Below, piece after piece: positions 18,322 to 26,646 of a DNA stretch of 64,000 nucleotides; positions within the stretch are counted from its first letter, which is position 1, and the number at the start of each line of letters is the position of its first letter. The position numbers and the translations under genes were made by a program. Below the pieces are notes generated by a model, which worked only from the letters and a program-made list of their open reading frames with translations, made no database searches and was not told where the DNA came from. Source of the DNA: Actinoplanes campanulatus (GTDB taxonomy: Bacteria > Actinomycetota > Actinomycetes > Mycobacteriales > Micromonosporaceae); assembly GCF_014647795.1 (NCBI RefSeq), contig NZ_BMPW01000011.1:124001-188000 (forward strand), written 5' to 3'.

Positions 18322-20154
18322 ATGAAATCCACTCACCGGCGCGTCGTCGTCGGTCTGGCTGCCGCTGCCCTTCTTGCGGGCGCCAGCTTTGCTCCCACCG
18401 CCAACGCCTCGGTCACCGGTTCCAGCCGGGAACTTCCGGTCCGCCTGGTCGTGGGCCTGCGCGCCGGTGTCGCCGCCGACGTCGACCTGCCCAGCCTGAG
18501 CCGGCTCGGCCTGGCCGGCGCCGACGCCAAGGGCTCGATGGCCCGCAGCCTGCTCAGCGAGATCCGGGCCAAGGCCATCGAGGTGCCGAAGGCCCAGGCC
18601 GTCGCCGTCACGGCCGCGCTCAAGCTCGACCCCAACGTCTCGTACGTCCAGGTCGACCCGCTGGCCAAGAAACTGGCCGTGCCGCCTAACGACCCGTACT
18701 TCACCGCCGGCCGGCAGCCCGAGCTGGAGCAGCTGCGGGTGCCCACCGCGTGGGACACCACCACCGGCGACGAGGTAACGGTTGCGGTGCTGGACACCGG
18801 CGTGACCGCCACCGGCGACCTGACCAGCAAGGTGCTCACCGGCTATGACTTCGTCAACCGGGACAGCAACGCGACCGACGACGAGGGGCACGGCACGATC
18901 GTCTCCTCGCTGATCGCCGCCACGCCGAACAACGCGGCCGGCATCGCGGGCGTCTGCGCCAAGTGCAAGATCCTGCCGGTCAAGGTGCTCAACAGCCAGG
19001 GCAGCGGCAGTTACTCGCAGATCGCGCAGGGCATCATCTACGCGGTCAAGCGGGGCGCGAAGATCATCAACATGTCGCTCGGCGGCAGCCAGACGTCGGC
19101 CGTCCTCAAGGACGCGGTGGCCTGGGCCAACGGGCAGGGCGTCCTGGTCGTCGCGGCGGCCGGGAACGACGGCACCAAGGCCTACAGCTACCCCGCGGCG
19201 TACGCGGACGTGCTCGCGGTCGGCGGCACCAACACCCGGAACACCTCGAATCCCGGCGAGCGGGTCGAGTTCTCCAACCACGGCAGCTGGGTGGACGTCT
19301 CGGCGCCCGCCATCACCGCGGCCATGCAGCGCAACGGCACGTACTGCTGGGACAACCGTGACTCGTGCTGGCTGACCATCCGGGACAGCTCCGGCAACAT
19401 CATCTACGACGACTACGAGATCCAGGGCACCTCGTTCTCCTCGCCGCTGGTCGCCGGGGTGGCCGCCCTGGTCAAGTCGAAGAACCCGAACTACAGCGGG
19501 TGGGGCCTCTGGCGGGCGATCACCAGCTCGGCCCGGCCGAACGGCGGCTGGAACTACTACGGCATGGTCGACGCGGCCGCCGCGCTGACCAAGGGCACCG
19601 ACACCAAGCCGCCGACCGGCACCGGCACCAGCCCGGCGCAGAACGCCAAGGTCCGCGGCGACGTGGCGGTCACCCCGCTCGGCCTGAAGGACGACTGGTC
19701 CGGCATCCGGGCTGTCGACCTCTACGTCGACGGCAAGTGGCACAGCTGGGACTACACCGCCCCGTTCGCCCCGGTACTGAAGACGGCCGGCCGCAACGGC
19801 GCGATCAAGGCGCAGCTGCGGGTGTACGACAAGGCCGGCAACAGCACCTGGCTGCCGGCCCGGACGCTGATCGCGGACAACGTGCTCCCGACCGTGTCGA
19901 TCACCAAGGCCCCGGCGAACAAGGCCAAGGTCAAGGGCACCGTCAAGGTGTACGTGAAGGCCGCCGACAAGTCCGGGATCAGTAAGGTCCAGCTGCTGGT
20001 CAACGGCAAGGTGGTGGCGACCGACACAGCGGCCGGCTATGTGCTGTCGTTCAAGGTCGCGAGCCAGAAGAAGACGATGAAGGTCCGCGTGCGGGCGTAC
20101 GACAAGGCCGGCAACGTGCGGTACACCACGATTCGCACCTACTACCGAGCCTGA
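18322..20154 (+). CDS. Secreted subtilisin-family (S8) serine protease with C-terminal Ig-like repeats
   Basis: A 610-residue exported protease. The signal peptide (1 to about 30, ending ANA) is followed by a propeptide of about 100 residues and the peptidase domain. Catalytic residues: D158 (VAVLDTGV), H190 (DDEGHGT) and S371 (QGTSFSSPL). GIAGVCAKCKILPVKVL and a second Cys pair (YCWDNRDSCW) may form disulfides. After about residue 430 come two Ig-like modules with repeated WSGIRAVDLYVDGK / KSGISKVQLLVNGK and VRAYDKAGN motifs, typical of wall- or substrate-binding tails. The ATG at 18322 has a GGGGAGG site upstream; the longer open frame is an artefact. Confidence 0.93.
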   Translation: MKSTHRRVVVGLAAAALLAGASFAPTANASVTGSSRELPVRLVVGLRAGVAADVDLPSLSRLGLAGADAKGSMARSLLSEIRAKAIEVPKAQAVAVTAALKLDPNVSYVQVDPLAKKLAVPPNDPYFTAGRQPELEQLRVPTAWDTTTGDEVTVAVLDTGVTATGDLTSKVLTGYDFVNRDSNATDDEGHGTIVSSLIAATPNNAAGIAGVCAKCKILPVKVLNSQGSGSYSQIAQGIIYAVKRGAKIINMSLGGSQTSAVLKDAVAWANGQGVLVVAAAGNDGTKAYSYPAAYADVLAVGGTNTRNTSNPGERVEFSNHGSWVDVSAPAITAAMQRNGTYCWDNRDSCWLTIRDSSGNIIYDDYEIQGTSFSSPLVAGVAALVKSKNPNYSGWGLWRAITSSARPNGGWNYYGMVDAAAALTKGTDTKPPTGTGTSPAQNAKVRGDVAVTPLGLKDDWSGIRAVDLYVDGKWHSWDYTAPFAPVLKTAGRNGAIKAQLRVYDKAGNSTWLPARTLIADNVLPTVSITKAPANKAKVKGTVKVYVKAADKSGISKVQLLVNGKVVATDTAAGYVLSFKVASQKKTMKVRVRAYDKAGNVRYTTIRTYYRA

Positions 20155-20161
20155 CGAGGCC

Positions 20162-20203
20162 GGGGTACTCAGCCGGTGAGTAAACTCGCCGGGTGAGTAC
20201 CCC
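20162..20203. promoter_or_regulatory. 42-bp near-perfect palindrome covering the guaA start and -10 region
   Basis: GGGGTACTCA (20162-20171) pairs with TGAGTACCCC (20194-20203); inside it CCGGTGAG (20173-20180) pairs with CTCGCCGG (20185-20192) with one G-T wobble, around a TAAA centre. The guaA GTG (20193-20195) lies within the right arm. TAAACT at 20181-20186, six bases before GTG, looks like a leaderless -10 and sits at the palindrome centre. It fits an operator on DNA, or a terminator/start-blocking hairpin in read-through RNA. Confidence 0.7.
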
Positions 20204-21740
20204 GCGTCCCGTTCTCGTCGTCGACTTCGGCGCCCAGTACGCTCAGTTGATCGCCCGCCGGGTCCGCGAGGCCCGTGTCTACTCCGAGATCGTCCCGCAC
20301 TCGATGCCGGTGGCCGAGATGCTGGCGAAGAACCCCGCCGCGATCATCCTGTCCGGCGGCCCGTCCAGCGTCTACGAGCCGGGTGCTCCGACGCTCGACG
20401 CCGGCCTGTTCGATCATGATGTGCCGGTCTTCGGCATCTGCTACGGCTTCCAGGCGATGGCCCAGGCCCTCGGCGGCACGGTCGCGCACACCGGCTCCCG
20501 GGAGTACGGGCGGACCCTCCTCGAGTCGCGCGGCGGCACCCTGCTCCGCGACCTCCCGGCCGACCTGCCGGTCTGGATGAGCCACGGTGACAGCGTCGCG
20601 GTCGCCCCGTCCGGCTTCTCGGTCACCGCCTCCACCCCGGGTGCGCCCGTCGCCGCGTTCGAGGACCTGACTTCGAAGCGGGCCGGTGTCCAGTTCCACC
20701 CCGAGGTGGCGCACACCGAGCAGGGCCAGGAGATGCTCAAGCGCTTCCTGTACGACATCGCCGGCATCGAGCCCACCTGGACGCCCGGCAACATCATCGA
20801 CGACCAGGTCGCCCGCATCCGTGAGCAGGTCGGGGACCGGCAGGTCCTCTGCGCGCTCTCCGGGGGCGTCGACTCGGCGGTCGCCGCGGCGCTGGTCCAG
20901 CGCGCGATCGGGGACCAGCTCACCTGTGTCTTCGTCGACCACGGGCTGCTGCGGGCGGGCGAGGCGGCGCAGGTCGAGAAGGACTACGTCGCCGTGACCA
21001 ATGTCCGGCTCGTCGTGAAGAACGTCGAGGAACAGTTCCTCTCCCACCTGAAGGGTGTGGAGGATCCGGAGCAGAAGCGCAAGATCATCGGACGCGAGTT
21101 CATTCGTACGTTCGAGGCCGCGGCCCGTGAACTCGACGCCGAGCGGCACATCGAGTTCCTGGTCCAGGGCACGCTCTACCCGGACGTGGTGGAGTCCGGC
21201 GGTGGCACCGGCACCGCCAACATCAAGTCGCACCACAACGTCGGCGGTCTGCCGGACGACCTCCAGTTCGCGCTGATCGAGCCGCTGCGCACCCTGTTCA
21301 AGGACGAGGTGCGGGCCATCGGCAAGGAGCTCGGCCTGCCCGACGAGATCGTGCAGCGGCACCCGTTCCCCGGCCCCGGCCTGGCGATCCGGATCATCGG
21401 CGCGATCGACCGGGAGCGTCTCGACATCCTGCGGGCGGCCGACCTGATCGCCCGCGAGGAGCTGGCCGCCTCCGGGCTGGACCGGGAGGTCTGGCAGTTC
21501 CCGGTGGTGTTGCTCGCCGACGTGCGCAGCGTGGGTGTGCAGGGCGACGGGCGGACTTACGGGCACCCCGTGGTGCTGCGGCCGGTCTCCTCGGAGGACG
21601 CCATGACCGCCGACTGGTCCCGCCTGCCGTACGACCTGATCGCCAAGATCTCGAACCGGATCACCAACGAGGTTCGCGAGGTCAACCGGGTGGTCCTGGA
21701 CGTGACGAGCAAGCCCCCGGGCACCATTGAGTGGGAGTGA
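20193..21740 (+). CDS. guaA: GMP synthase (glutamine-hydrolysing)
   Basis: Converts XMP to GMP using glutamine and ATP, completing guanine nucleotide synthesis begun by GuaB. The 515-residue protein has an N-terminal class I glutamine amidotransferase (nucleophile Cys in GICYG, later FHPEV His-Glu), an ATP-pyrophosphatase domain with P-loop SGGVDS, and the C-terminal dimerisation domain with [12 protein letters not shown] and ending [12 protein letters not shown] 20193 is the only good start, because conserved residues ([12 protein letters not shown]) begin at residue 7. There is no ribosome site, and the start lies inside a long palindrome with TAAACT six bases upstream. Confidence 0.97.
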   Translation: MSTPRPVLVVDFGAQYAQLIARRVREARVYSEIVPHSMPVAEMLAKNPAAIILSGGPSSVYEPGAPTLDAGLFDHDVPVFGICYGFQAMAQALGGTVAHTGSREYGRTLLESRGGTLLRDLPADLPVWMSHGDSVAVAPSGFSVTASTPGAPVAAFEDLTSKRAGVQFHPEVAHTEQGQEMLKRFLYDIAGIEPTWTPGNIIDDQVARIREQVGDRQVLCALSGGVDSAVAAALVQRAIGDQLTCVFVDHGLLRAGEAAQVEKDYVAVTNVRLVVKNVEEQFLSHLKGVEDPEQKRKIIGREFIRTFEAAARELDAERHIEFLVQGTLYPDVVESGGGTGTANIKSHHNVGGLPDDLQFALIEPLRTLFKDEVRAIGKELGLPDEIVQRHPFPGPGLAIRIIGAIDRERLDILRAADLIAREELAASGLDREVWQFPVVLLADVRSVGVQGDGRTYGHPVVLRPVSSEDAMTADWSRLPYDLIAKISNRITNEVREVNRVVLDVTSKPPGTIEWE

Positions 21741-21756
21741 CGGACAGTAGTGGATC

Positions 21757-21795
21757 AATCGCCCAGGGCGGCGTAAGCCGCCCTGAGCTGCGATT
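21757..21795 (+). terminator. Terminator hairpin after guaA
   Basis: CAGGGCGGC-GTAA-GCCGCCCTG (21764-21785) is a perfect 9-bp stem with a GNRA-type loop; flanking AATCGC/GCGATT (21757-21762, 21790-21795) extends it. It begins 16 bases after the guaA stop. Confidence 0.75.
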
Positions 21796-21811
21796 ACGCA
21801 CCGCTATCCCA

Positions 21812-21852
21812 CTGTCAGGAAGTTGACAGAAGTTCTTGAAGGGTCACATATT
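21812..21852 (+). promoter_or_regulatory. Promoter of the first Nudix gene with an inverted repeat over the -35
   Basis: TTGACA (21823-21828) and CATATT (21847-21852) are spaced 18 bases, close to the consensus for a housekeeping promoter. CTGTCA-N6-TGACAG (21812-21829) is a perfect inverted repeat overlapping the -35, a likely operator. This explains why the TTG within TTGACA should not be taken as the start codon. Confidence 0.65.
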
Positions 21853-21861
21853 CCGGGCAGA

Positions 21862-22818
21862 ATGCCGCCCGTGACCCCCGCACTGGAACCGCTCCGCAGG
21901 ATCGCCGCCTACGCCGTCGCGCGCGACGGCGACGGCCGCGTGCTCCTGGTCCGGGCATCGTCCAGATCCGGCACTCCCGGCGTCTGGTCGCTGCCCGGCG
22001 GCGCCGTCGATCACGGCGAAGATCCCAACCACACCGTCGTCCGCGAGACCGCGGCGGAGACCGGCCTGTCCGTCACCGTCACCGGGCTCCAGGACGTGCT
22101 CGCCGACATGCGCTCGATGCCGCACCGAGGCGTCACCATCCACACCGACCGGCTGGTCTACACGGTCTCGGTCCGTGGCGGCAACCTGATCGACCGGGTC
22201 GGCCACCCCACCGACCTGGCGCGGTGGCACACCCTGGAGGAGGCGGAGAAGCTCAAGCTGCGGCCCTTCACCGCGGCCGCCCTCGGGCTCTCCACCGACG
22301 CCGGTGACCTGCGGCCCGAGGAGGCGCCGGTCTTCCCGTCCTTCTACGCGTACGAGGGGCCGGACGGGCTGCACCGGGCGCAGCGGTTCGCGGCCTACGC
22401 GATCGCCACCGACACATACGAGAACCTGCTGCTCACCCGGATCTCCGAGGGCTACCCGGGAGCCGGCTGCTGGCACCTGCCCGGCGGCGGCACCGACTAC
22501 GGCGAACAGCCCGGCACCGCCCTGATCCGCGAACTCGTCGAGGAGACCGGTCAGGCGGGCCGCCTCGTCTCGCTGCTCGGCGTGGCCAGCCACCGCGATG
22601 CCGCCTCCCTCGGCCCGGAGGGCTACCCGATCGACTGGCACGGCGTCCGTGCCTTCTACCGGGTCGTCGTCGACCACCCGACCGAGGTGACCATCCACGA
22701 CGTCGGCGGCTCCACCTGCGAGGCGCGCTGGATGCCGCTCAAGGAGGTCGCCGACCTGGCCCACGACCAGCTCACCGAGGTGACCGCCGATGCCTTGCGA
22801 GCGGCGCGGCTAATCTAG
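21862..22818 (+). CDS. Tandem Nudix hydrolase-like protein
   Basis: A 318-residue protein with two Nudix domains, which usually hydrolyse nucleoside diphosphates linked to another group. The first Nudix box (GAVDHGE...RETAAETGL) has Ala in place of the first Glu of the EE pair. The second (GGTDYGE...RELVEETGQ) keeps all acidic ligands. Each domain is preceded by a WSLPGG or WHLPGG strand. ATG 21862 is preferred, ten bases after the -10 of a TTGACA promoter; a GTG three codons later is also possible. It ends five bases before a close paralogue. Substrate unknown; tandem Nudix proteins of this kind are common in actinomycetes. Confidence 0.85.
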   Translation: MPPVTPALEPLRRIAAYAVARDGDGRVLLVRASSRSGTPGVWSLPGGAVDHGEDPNHTVVRETAAETGLSVTVTGLQDVLADMRSMPHRGVTIHTDRLVYTVSVRGGNLIDRVGHPTDLARWHTLEEAEKLKLRPFTAAALGLSTDAGDLRPEEAPVFPSFYAYEGPDGLHRAQRFAAYAIATDTYENLLLTRISEGYPGAGCWHLPGGGTDYGEQPGTALIRELVEETGQAGRLVSLLGVASHRDAASLGPEGYPIDWHGVRAFYRVVVDHPTEVTIHDVGGSTCEARWMPLKEVADLAHDQLTEVTADALRAARLI

Positions 22819-22823
22819 GCGCG

Positions 22824-23714
22824 GTGAAGTTCAGGAGAAGAGCCGCGGCGTACGGCGTGTGCCGGGACGCGGACGGGCGTTTGCTGCTCACCCGCGGATC
22901 CGCCGAGGCCGCCTTCCCCGGCGTCTGGTCCCTGCCCGGCGGCGGCATCGACCACGGCGAGCACCCGGACGACACGGTGGTCCGGGAGTTCGCCGAGGAG
23001 ACCGGTCTGCGGGTGCGGATCACCGGGCTGCGGGCTGTGCTCGCCGACCTGGCCCGGCTCCCCGACGGCTCGGTCGAGCACACCGACCGGATCGTCTACG
23101 ACGTCGAGGTGACCGGCGGCGACCTGAGCCCCGAGGCGGCCGGCACCACCGACGCCGCCGAGTGGGTCACCCCGGCCGAGGTGGCGGCGCGCCCGCTGCT
23201 GCCCTTCACGGCCGGCATCCTCGGCGTGAGCTTCGAGGCCGCCGAGGTCGAGGTGCCCGCCGGTGAGCCCGAGCGCACCGGCCGGGTGCAGCGCTTCGGG
23301 GCGTACGCCCTGGCCAGCGACCCGGACGGGCGGATCCTGCTGACCCGGATCGCGGACGGCTACCCCGGCGCCGGGCTGTGGCACCTGGCCGGCGGCGGCA
23401 CCGACTTCGGTGAGACCCCGGAGCGCGCGGTCGCCCGGGAGCTGTTCGAGGAGACCTCCCAGCGGGGCCGGATCGCCGGTCTGCTGGACGTCTCGCACCG
23501 GTACGACCCGGCCGCGCTCGGCCCCGAGGGGGTGCCGCTCGACTGGCACGTGATCCGTGTCGTCTACCGGGTCACCGTCGAGCGGCCGACCGCCGCAGAG
23601 GTCACCGAAGCGGCCGGCGGATCCACCGCCGACGCGGGCTGGTTCACGCCCGAAGAGCTCGACGGACTGCCGCTCACCGAGCTGACCCGGGATGCTTTGG
23701 GCCGCACGGGCTAA
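22824..23714 (+). CDS. Tandem Nudix hydrolase-like protein (paralogue)
   Basis: A 296-residue paralogue of the preceding gene, again with two Nudix domains. Here the first box (GGIDHGE...REFAEETGL) is fully canonical, while the second (GGTDFGE...RELFEETSQ) has Ser for the conserved Gly, the reverse of the neighbour's pattern. Starts at GTG 22824; TAATCT at 22811-22816, seven bases upstream and overlapping the end of the previous gene, suggests its own leaderless promoter in addition to read-through. The pair could be functionally complementary or form a heterodimer (inference). Confidence 0.85.
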   Translation: MKFRRRAAAYGVCRDADGRLLLTRGSAEAAFPGVWSLPGGGIDHGEHPDDTVVREFAEETGLRVRITGLRAVLADLARLPDGSVEHTDRIVYDVEVTGGDLSPEAAGTTDAAEWVTPAEVAARPLLPFTAGILGVSFEAAEVEVPAGEPERTGRVQRFGAYALASDPDGRILLTRIADGYPGAGLWHLAGGGTDFGETPERAVARELFEETSQRGRIAGLLDVSHRYDPAALGPEGVPLDWHVIRVVYRVTVERPTAAEVTEAAGGSTADAGWFTPEELDGLPLTELTRDALGRTG

Positions 23715-23904
23715 AATCGTCACACGGAAGGTCGATGAGTTGTCCGTCGCTCCACGCGAGGGATCCAACGGGCAGCTCTCGTCGTTGCACTCCAGGATCG
23801 TTCGCCCTCTCGCCAATGCCGTCCGGCTGTGCGATGGTGTAACCCGCAATTTCGCCGGGCTCGCGACTACCCGGCGGGACAACCGAACTCCATGGAGGAA
23901 GCAC

Positions 23905-24867
23905 GTGCCGAGTACCCCTTGGCACCGGCGTCGTACGACGGATAGTCCCCGTCCCGCCGGGCGTCGTTGGGCTGGCCGGCTGCGCCGCGGCGGGACTCTC
24001 GCGCGGCAAGCCCTGATGGTTCGGGTGGGCCGCCGTTCCGCCGAGACCGGTCGGGCCGCCACCGCGACCCGGGCCGAGGTGTTGCACATCGGTTCCGATT
24101 CGGTGCGGACCATCACCATTCCCGCACCGGGGGTTCCTGTGGAGCTGTCCGTCGCCGGGGCCGACCCGGCACCGGCTTCCATCCCCTTGCTGCCGGGCGA
24201 GCGCACCATGTCCCGGCGTGCGAGCTTCGCGCTCGTGAACGCCTGCACCCTGTCCAGCCTCGGCCTCGGCCTGCTGGCGATCTTCCTGGCCATGGACGGC
24301 AAGGTGCAGATCGCCGCCGCCTGCCTGGTGGCGTGTGTGGTGTTCGACGGTCTGGACGGCGCTCTCGCCCGCAAGCTCGGCGTCGCCAGCCCGTTCGGCG
24401 CGCAGATGGACTCGCTGGCCGACATGTGCTCGTTCGGCCTGGCCGCGCCGGTCGTGGTCTACGCGTCGCTCGCCGACGAGGTGCCGCAGGCCGCCGCCGC
24501 GATCGCGACCGCCCTGGTGGCCGGTTGCGCCGCGATCCGGCTGGCCCGGTTCAACGTCTCGCCGAAGGACGGCCGCTTCTTCTGCGGCGTGCCCACCACG
24601 ATGGCCGCCGCGGTCCTCGCGCTCACCGTGCTGATCGGCCTGCCGCTGCCCGGCATGGTGCAGCTGGCCGGCGTGACGCTGCTGGCCTTCGCGATGGTCT
24701 CCAGCTTCCCGTACGCGAAGCTCGCCCGTCTTCTGAAGCTGCCGCCGTGGCTGTGGCTGCTCCCGATCGTCGGCGCCCTGCTCCAGCCGCGCATGACGTT
24801 CGTCCTGATCGTCGCCACCTACCTGGTCAGTGGCCCGATCCTCTGGATGCGCGCCAAGCGCGTCTGA
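23905..24867 (+). CDS. pssA: CDP-diacylglycerol-serine O-phosphatidyltransferase
   Basis: Makes phosphatidylserine from CDP-diacylglycerol and serine in the membrane; the product is the substrate of Psd. The CDP-alcohol phosphatidyltransferase signature D-G-x2-D-G-x-x-A-R-x8-G-x3-D-x3-D spans residues 148-173, and several membrane helices follow. GTG 23905 is chosen because GGAGGAA (23894-23900) lies at the right distance; the N-terminal 95 residues before MSRRASFALV are basic and poorly ordered, so a later start (ATG 24208) cannot be excluded. Unlike the usual psd-pssA operon, it converges on psd across a shared terminator. Confidence 0.9.
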   Translation: MPSTPWHRRRTTDSPRPAGRRWAGRLRRGGTLARQALMVRVGRRSAETGRAATATRAEVLHIGSDSVRTITIPAPGVPVELSVAGADPAPASIPLLPGERTMSRRASFALVNACTLSSLGLGLLAIFLAMDGKVQIAAACLVACVVFDGLDGALARKLGVASPFGAQMDSLADMCSFGLAAPVVVYASLADEVPQAAAAIATALVAGCAAIRLARFNVSPKDGRFFCGVPTTMAAAVLALTVLIGLPLPGMVQLAGVTLLAFAMVSSFPYAKLARLLKLPPWLWLLPIVGALLQPRMTFVLIVATYLVSGPILWMRAKRV

Positions 24868-24872
24868 CCGCA

Positions 24873-24920
24873 CGCAGAGAAAGGGCCGCTTCCCGTCCGG
24901 GAAGCGGCCCTTTCTCTGCG
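24873..24920. terminator. Perfect bidirectional terminator between pssA and psd
   Basis: A 48-base perfect inverted repeat with 23-bp arms and a TC centre; the arms begin CGCAGAGAAAGGG and end CCCTTTCTCTGCG. It starts six bases after the pssA stop and ends 44 bases before the end of psd. It can terminate both convergent transcripts. Confidence 0.9.
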
Positions 24921-24964
24921 TGGTCGGCGGGGGTTCGGCTGAGAACCAGCCGAACCCCCAGCAC

Positions 24965-26215
24965 TCAGGCGTTGGTGAAGCGGGCGATCACGGTGGAGCC
25001 GCCGACGACCCGCTCGCCGACGGAGACCAGGGCCTCCGCGCGGTCGGCGGGAAGGTAGACGTCGGTGCGGGAGCCGAAGCGGATGAGGCCGTAGCGCTCA
25101 CCCTTGGCCAGCAGCGTGCCGACCGGCGCGCGCTGCACGATGCGGCGGGCGATCAGGCCGGTCCGCTGCGCCACCACGACGGTGCCCTGGTCGGTGTCGA
25201 GGACCGTGTAGGCGGCCACGTTGTGCTCGGCCGCCGCGGTCGCGGCGTTGGCGTAGCCGCCCTCCTCGACGAAGTAGTCGGCCACCCGGCCGGCCACCGG
25301 CGCACGGTTGACGTGCACGTCGAAGACCGACAGGAACACCGCGATCCGGAGGAACTCGCCCGGGCCGAAGCGCTCGTCGCGCAGCCGCTCGACCGAGAGC
25401 ACCTTGCCGTCCGCGGAGGAGATGATCGCCGCCGGGTCGGTCGGGACGTCCCGCTCGGGGTCGCGGAAGAAGGCCGCCACCGGGGCCGCGGCGAGCGCCG
25501 GCACCAGCCAGAGCTTCGACTTCGGCCGGGCGCGGCGGGCCAGCACGGCCAGGCCGAGCGCGATGCCGGCCGCGGCGACGCCGTTGGAGTCGATGTGCAT
25601 GGTCCGGGTCACCGGGACGCTCGACGTCCGGTACGCCGGGGCCAGGCCGGCCGCCGTCGACACCTCGGCCGGGCTGAACCGGAGCTTGTGCACCCGCAGC
25701 GGCGGCTGGTTGCGGACCACCAGGTCGGAGCCGACGCCGAAGAGCGCGCCCTGACGGAAGAGCTCCGCCGCGGCACCGGCGGTGCGGCCCGGGCCGGCCG
25801 GCACGGCGACCGAGAGGACGGCCCCGTCGGACAGGTACTTGCCGAGCTGATCGATCAGGGCGCGGGCCTCGTCGGCGGTGCCGGTCAGCGGCTCACCGAC
25901 GATCACCACGTCGGCCGGCTGGGCCTCGGCGAGCGATTCGACGATCTTCACCCGATCGGCGACCCAGCTGCCCAGACCGGAGATGTGGCCGCGCAGCAGA
26001 TCACTGCTGCTGTCGCGGCCGGGGACCAGGGTGAGGGTGTCGCCGGGCAGCAGCGCCTCGACGGCGGCGGCCACCACGGCCGAGGAGTGGTCGGCGCCGA
26101 CCAGCAGCGCGGACGTGGCCGCGTTCTGCCGGGCGAACTCGGTGGTCAGGGCGCGGGCGGCCCGGGCACCCACGCCGGGAACGGGCGTGACGGACACGGT
26201 CGGAAACGCGGTCAT
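24965..26215 (-). CDS. psd: Phosphatidylserine decarboxylase with an N-terminal Rossmann-like extension
   Basis: Decarboxylates phosphatidylserine to phosphatidylethanolamine. The enzyme domain is about residues 205-416: FFRDPERDVP, ADGKV, FDVHVNRAP at 298-306, and the self-cleavage site FGSRTDVYLP, where Ser382 becomes the pyruvoyl group. Short Psd enzymes of this type are about 210 residues; here the first about 200 residues form a separate domain (SALLVGADHSSAVVAAAVEA, ADVVIVGEPL, GAVLSVAVP) resembling a Rossmann or methyltransferase fold without clear catalytic residues. ATG 26215 has TATGCT six bases upstream and no ribosome site, so it is probably leaderless. Confidence 0.9.
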   Translation of the reverse strand: MTAFPTVSVTPVPGVGARAARALTTEFARQNAATSALLVGADHSSAVVAAAVEALLPGDTLTLVPGRDSSSDLLRGHISGLGSWVADRVKIVESLAEAQPADVVIVGEPLTGTADEARALIDQLGKYLSDGAVLSVAVPAGPGRTAGAAAELFRQGALFGVGSDLVVRNQPPLRVHKLRFSPAEVSTAAGLAPAYRTSSVPVTRTMHIDSNGVAAAGIALGLAVLARRARPKSKLWLVPALAAAPVAAFFRDPERDVPTDPAAIISSADGKVLSVERLRDERFGPGEFLRIAVFLSVFDVHVNRAPVAGRVADYFVEEGGYANAATAAAEHNVAAYTVLDTDQGTVVVAQRTGLIARRIVQRAPVGTLLAKGERYGLIRFGSRTDVYLPADRAEALVSVGERVVGGSTVIARFTNA

Positions 26216-26271
26216 TCAGCGAGCATATTGCCCCGCCCACCGGTCGCTGACCGATGGGCGGGGCGCAGGGC

Positions 26272-26646
26272 TCAATCGGCCGGGTGCTCGCGCTCGAATT
26301 TCCGGGCCGGATCGTCGAGCAGCTCGCGGACGATCGAGGCGTGCATCTCCGGCGGGAGATCGCCGGGAACCTCGGCCGTGGTCGGCGCGGCGGTCGCGGC
26401 CACCGGCTCGGGCTGCGGCTCGCGGCGGCCGGAGCGGATCGCACCGAGCAGGCCGACCACCCCGAAGAAGATCAGGCCGCCGGCCACGATCCAGCCCATC
26501 GGGGGCAGGTTGACCGTGAGCACCTGGGACACCGCCCACCAGAAGGCGACCGCCAGGAAGATCAGGCCGAAGGTCAGGGACACGCCATCCATCCGGTGCG
26601 GCCTCATGCCAGAACCTCCCCGGTCCGTGGTTACCGATCCGCTCAT
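26272..26646 (-). CDS. Small two-helix membrane protein coupled to the PspC gene
   Basis: A 124-residue protein with two membrane helices (about residues 24-44 and 50-68) and a charged cytoplasmic tail rich in Pro and Ala ending REHPAD. Its ATG overlaps the PspC-gene stop by four bases (ATGA), so the two are translated together. A start at the internal ATG of MRPHRMDG is possible, but the overlap favours the first. No family recognised; context suggests an accessory part of the envelope-stress module. Confidence 0.7.
   Translation of the reverse strand: MSGSVTTDRGGSGMRPHRMDGVSLTFGLIFLAVAFWWAVSQVLTVNLPPMGWIVAGGLIFFGVVGLLGAIRSGRREPQPEPVAATAAPTTAEVPGDLPPEMHASIVRELLDDPARKFEREHPAD

Noticed and set aside
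21823-21861. TTG start codon for the first Nudix gene
   Set aside because: This TTG is part of TTGACA, which is correctly spaced from CATATT as a promoter; ATG 21862 is the better start.
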